Shown here in pieces: positions 5,030 through 5,258 of a DNA stretch of 5,258 bases (positions are counted from its first letter, which is position 1; every line of letters begins with the position of its first letter). Origin of the DNA: CAG-390 sp964522215 (GTDB lineage: Bacteria > Bacillota > Clostridia > Oscillospirales > CAG-272). The position numbers were made by a program, and so were the translations under genes. The stretch spans positions 1-5,258 of the forward strand of contig CAZFVR010000053.1 of the NCBI GenBank assembly GCA_964522215.1. The letters are read 5' to 3'. The notes under the pieces are model-generated. The model was not told the origin of the DNA, did not search any database, and saw nothing but the letters and a program-made list of their open reading frames with translations.

Positions 5030-5258
5030 GAATATACATATACTTGGTATTTTAATGTTGATTGTCCATCATCCCTAATTATCAAACCGGATATAACTGT
5101 TCAATTGCAACTGCAAGCAAGTTTTTCAACTGAGATCGGATACTATAGTACAGTTTCCAGTCTGTCGCAGGTAATAGATTCCAATATAGATTATGGCAAA
5201 GATTGGACATTTTCTTTTTCTGATACAGGCAAAGTGCTTCCGAAACCGAGAGCAGATT
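5030..5258 (+). CDS. Possible partial coding frame in AT-rich edge DNA
   Basis: After a TGA at 5027-5029 this frame stays open to the window edge, about 76 codons. The translation is rich in Ser, Thr, Asp and aromatic residues, for example YGKDWTFSFSDTGKVLPKP, and would suit a beta-rich surface or secreted protein, but I do not recognise a family. There is no ATG in frame before the edge and no ribosome binding site, so it could be a degraded gene, a frameshifted one or chance. The opposite strand is also open from the edge to a TGA at 5084-5082, but that translation has no glycine and few acidic residues, so it looks less natural. Base composition (about 37% GC) differs sharply from the operon to the left. 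Confidence 0.25.

Noticed and set aside
1..5258. CRISPR array, insertion sequence or RiPP maturase
   Set aside because: No regularly spaced repeats, transposase frame or modification enzyme was found on either strand.

Overview
The window looks like a chromosomal stretch from an anaerobic, moderately GC-rich Clostridia-type Bacillota. The evidence is strong AAAGGAGG-type ribosome binding sites, consensus TTGACA/TATAAT promoters, a CCA-encoding tRNA gene, a rubredoxin, and frequent ATA isoleucine codons in otherwise GC-rich genes. I cannot name the species.

Layout, left to right. Positions 1-151 are AT-richer and hold a good promoter (86-114) plus short open frames that run off the edge, none secure. 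Positions 189-4173 form a co-directional operon-like block. It starts with a TldD-type zinc protease subunit (189-1574), followed by its TldE/PmbA-type partner (1621-2928). Third is a NamZ-type exo-beta-N-acetylmuramidase of the DUF1343/GH171 family (3007-4173), which has no signal peptide. A possible 30-residue, very basic small ORF (4181-4273) starts 7 bases after the namZ stop. A second promoter (4290-4318) and a structured leader precede a rubredoxin gene with an acidic tail (4448-4654). A third, perfect-consensus promoter (4714-4742) drives a CAT-anticodon tRNA (4773-4849), which looks more like lysidine-type tRNA-Ile2 than elongator tRNA-Met. A strong intrinsic terminator follows (4852-4882).

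Beyond the terminator, 4898-5000 is a GC-rich nested inverted-repeat region whose outer arms resemble the tRNA T-arm in both orientations. From about 5003 the DNA becomes abruptly AT-rich (about 37% GC by hand count) and holds an open frame without a visible start. This resembles the boundary of acquired DNA next to a tRNA gene.

Functional reading: TldD/TldE degrade or trim small unfolded peptides, and NamZ removes terminal MurNAc from peptidoglycan fragments. Side by side and without export signals, they suggest intracellular turnover of cell-wall-derived or other short peptides and sugars. This is inference. The least explained parts are the basic small ORF, two promoters sharing their spacer sequence, a perfect inverted repeat at the tRNA start point, and the palindromic region downstream of the tRNA.
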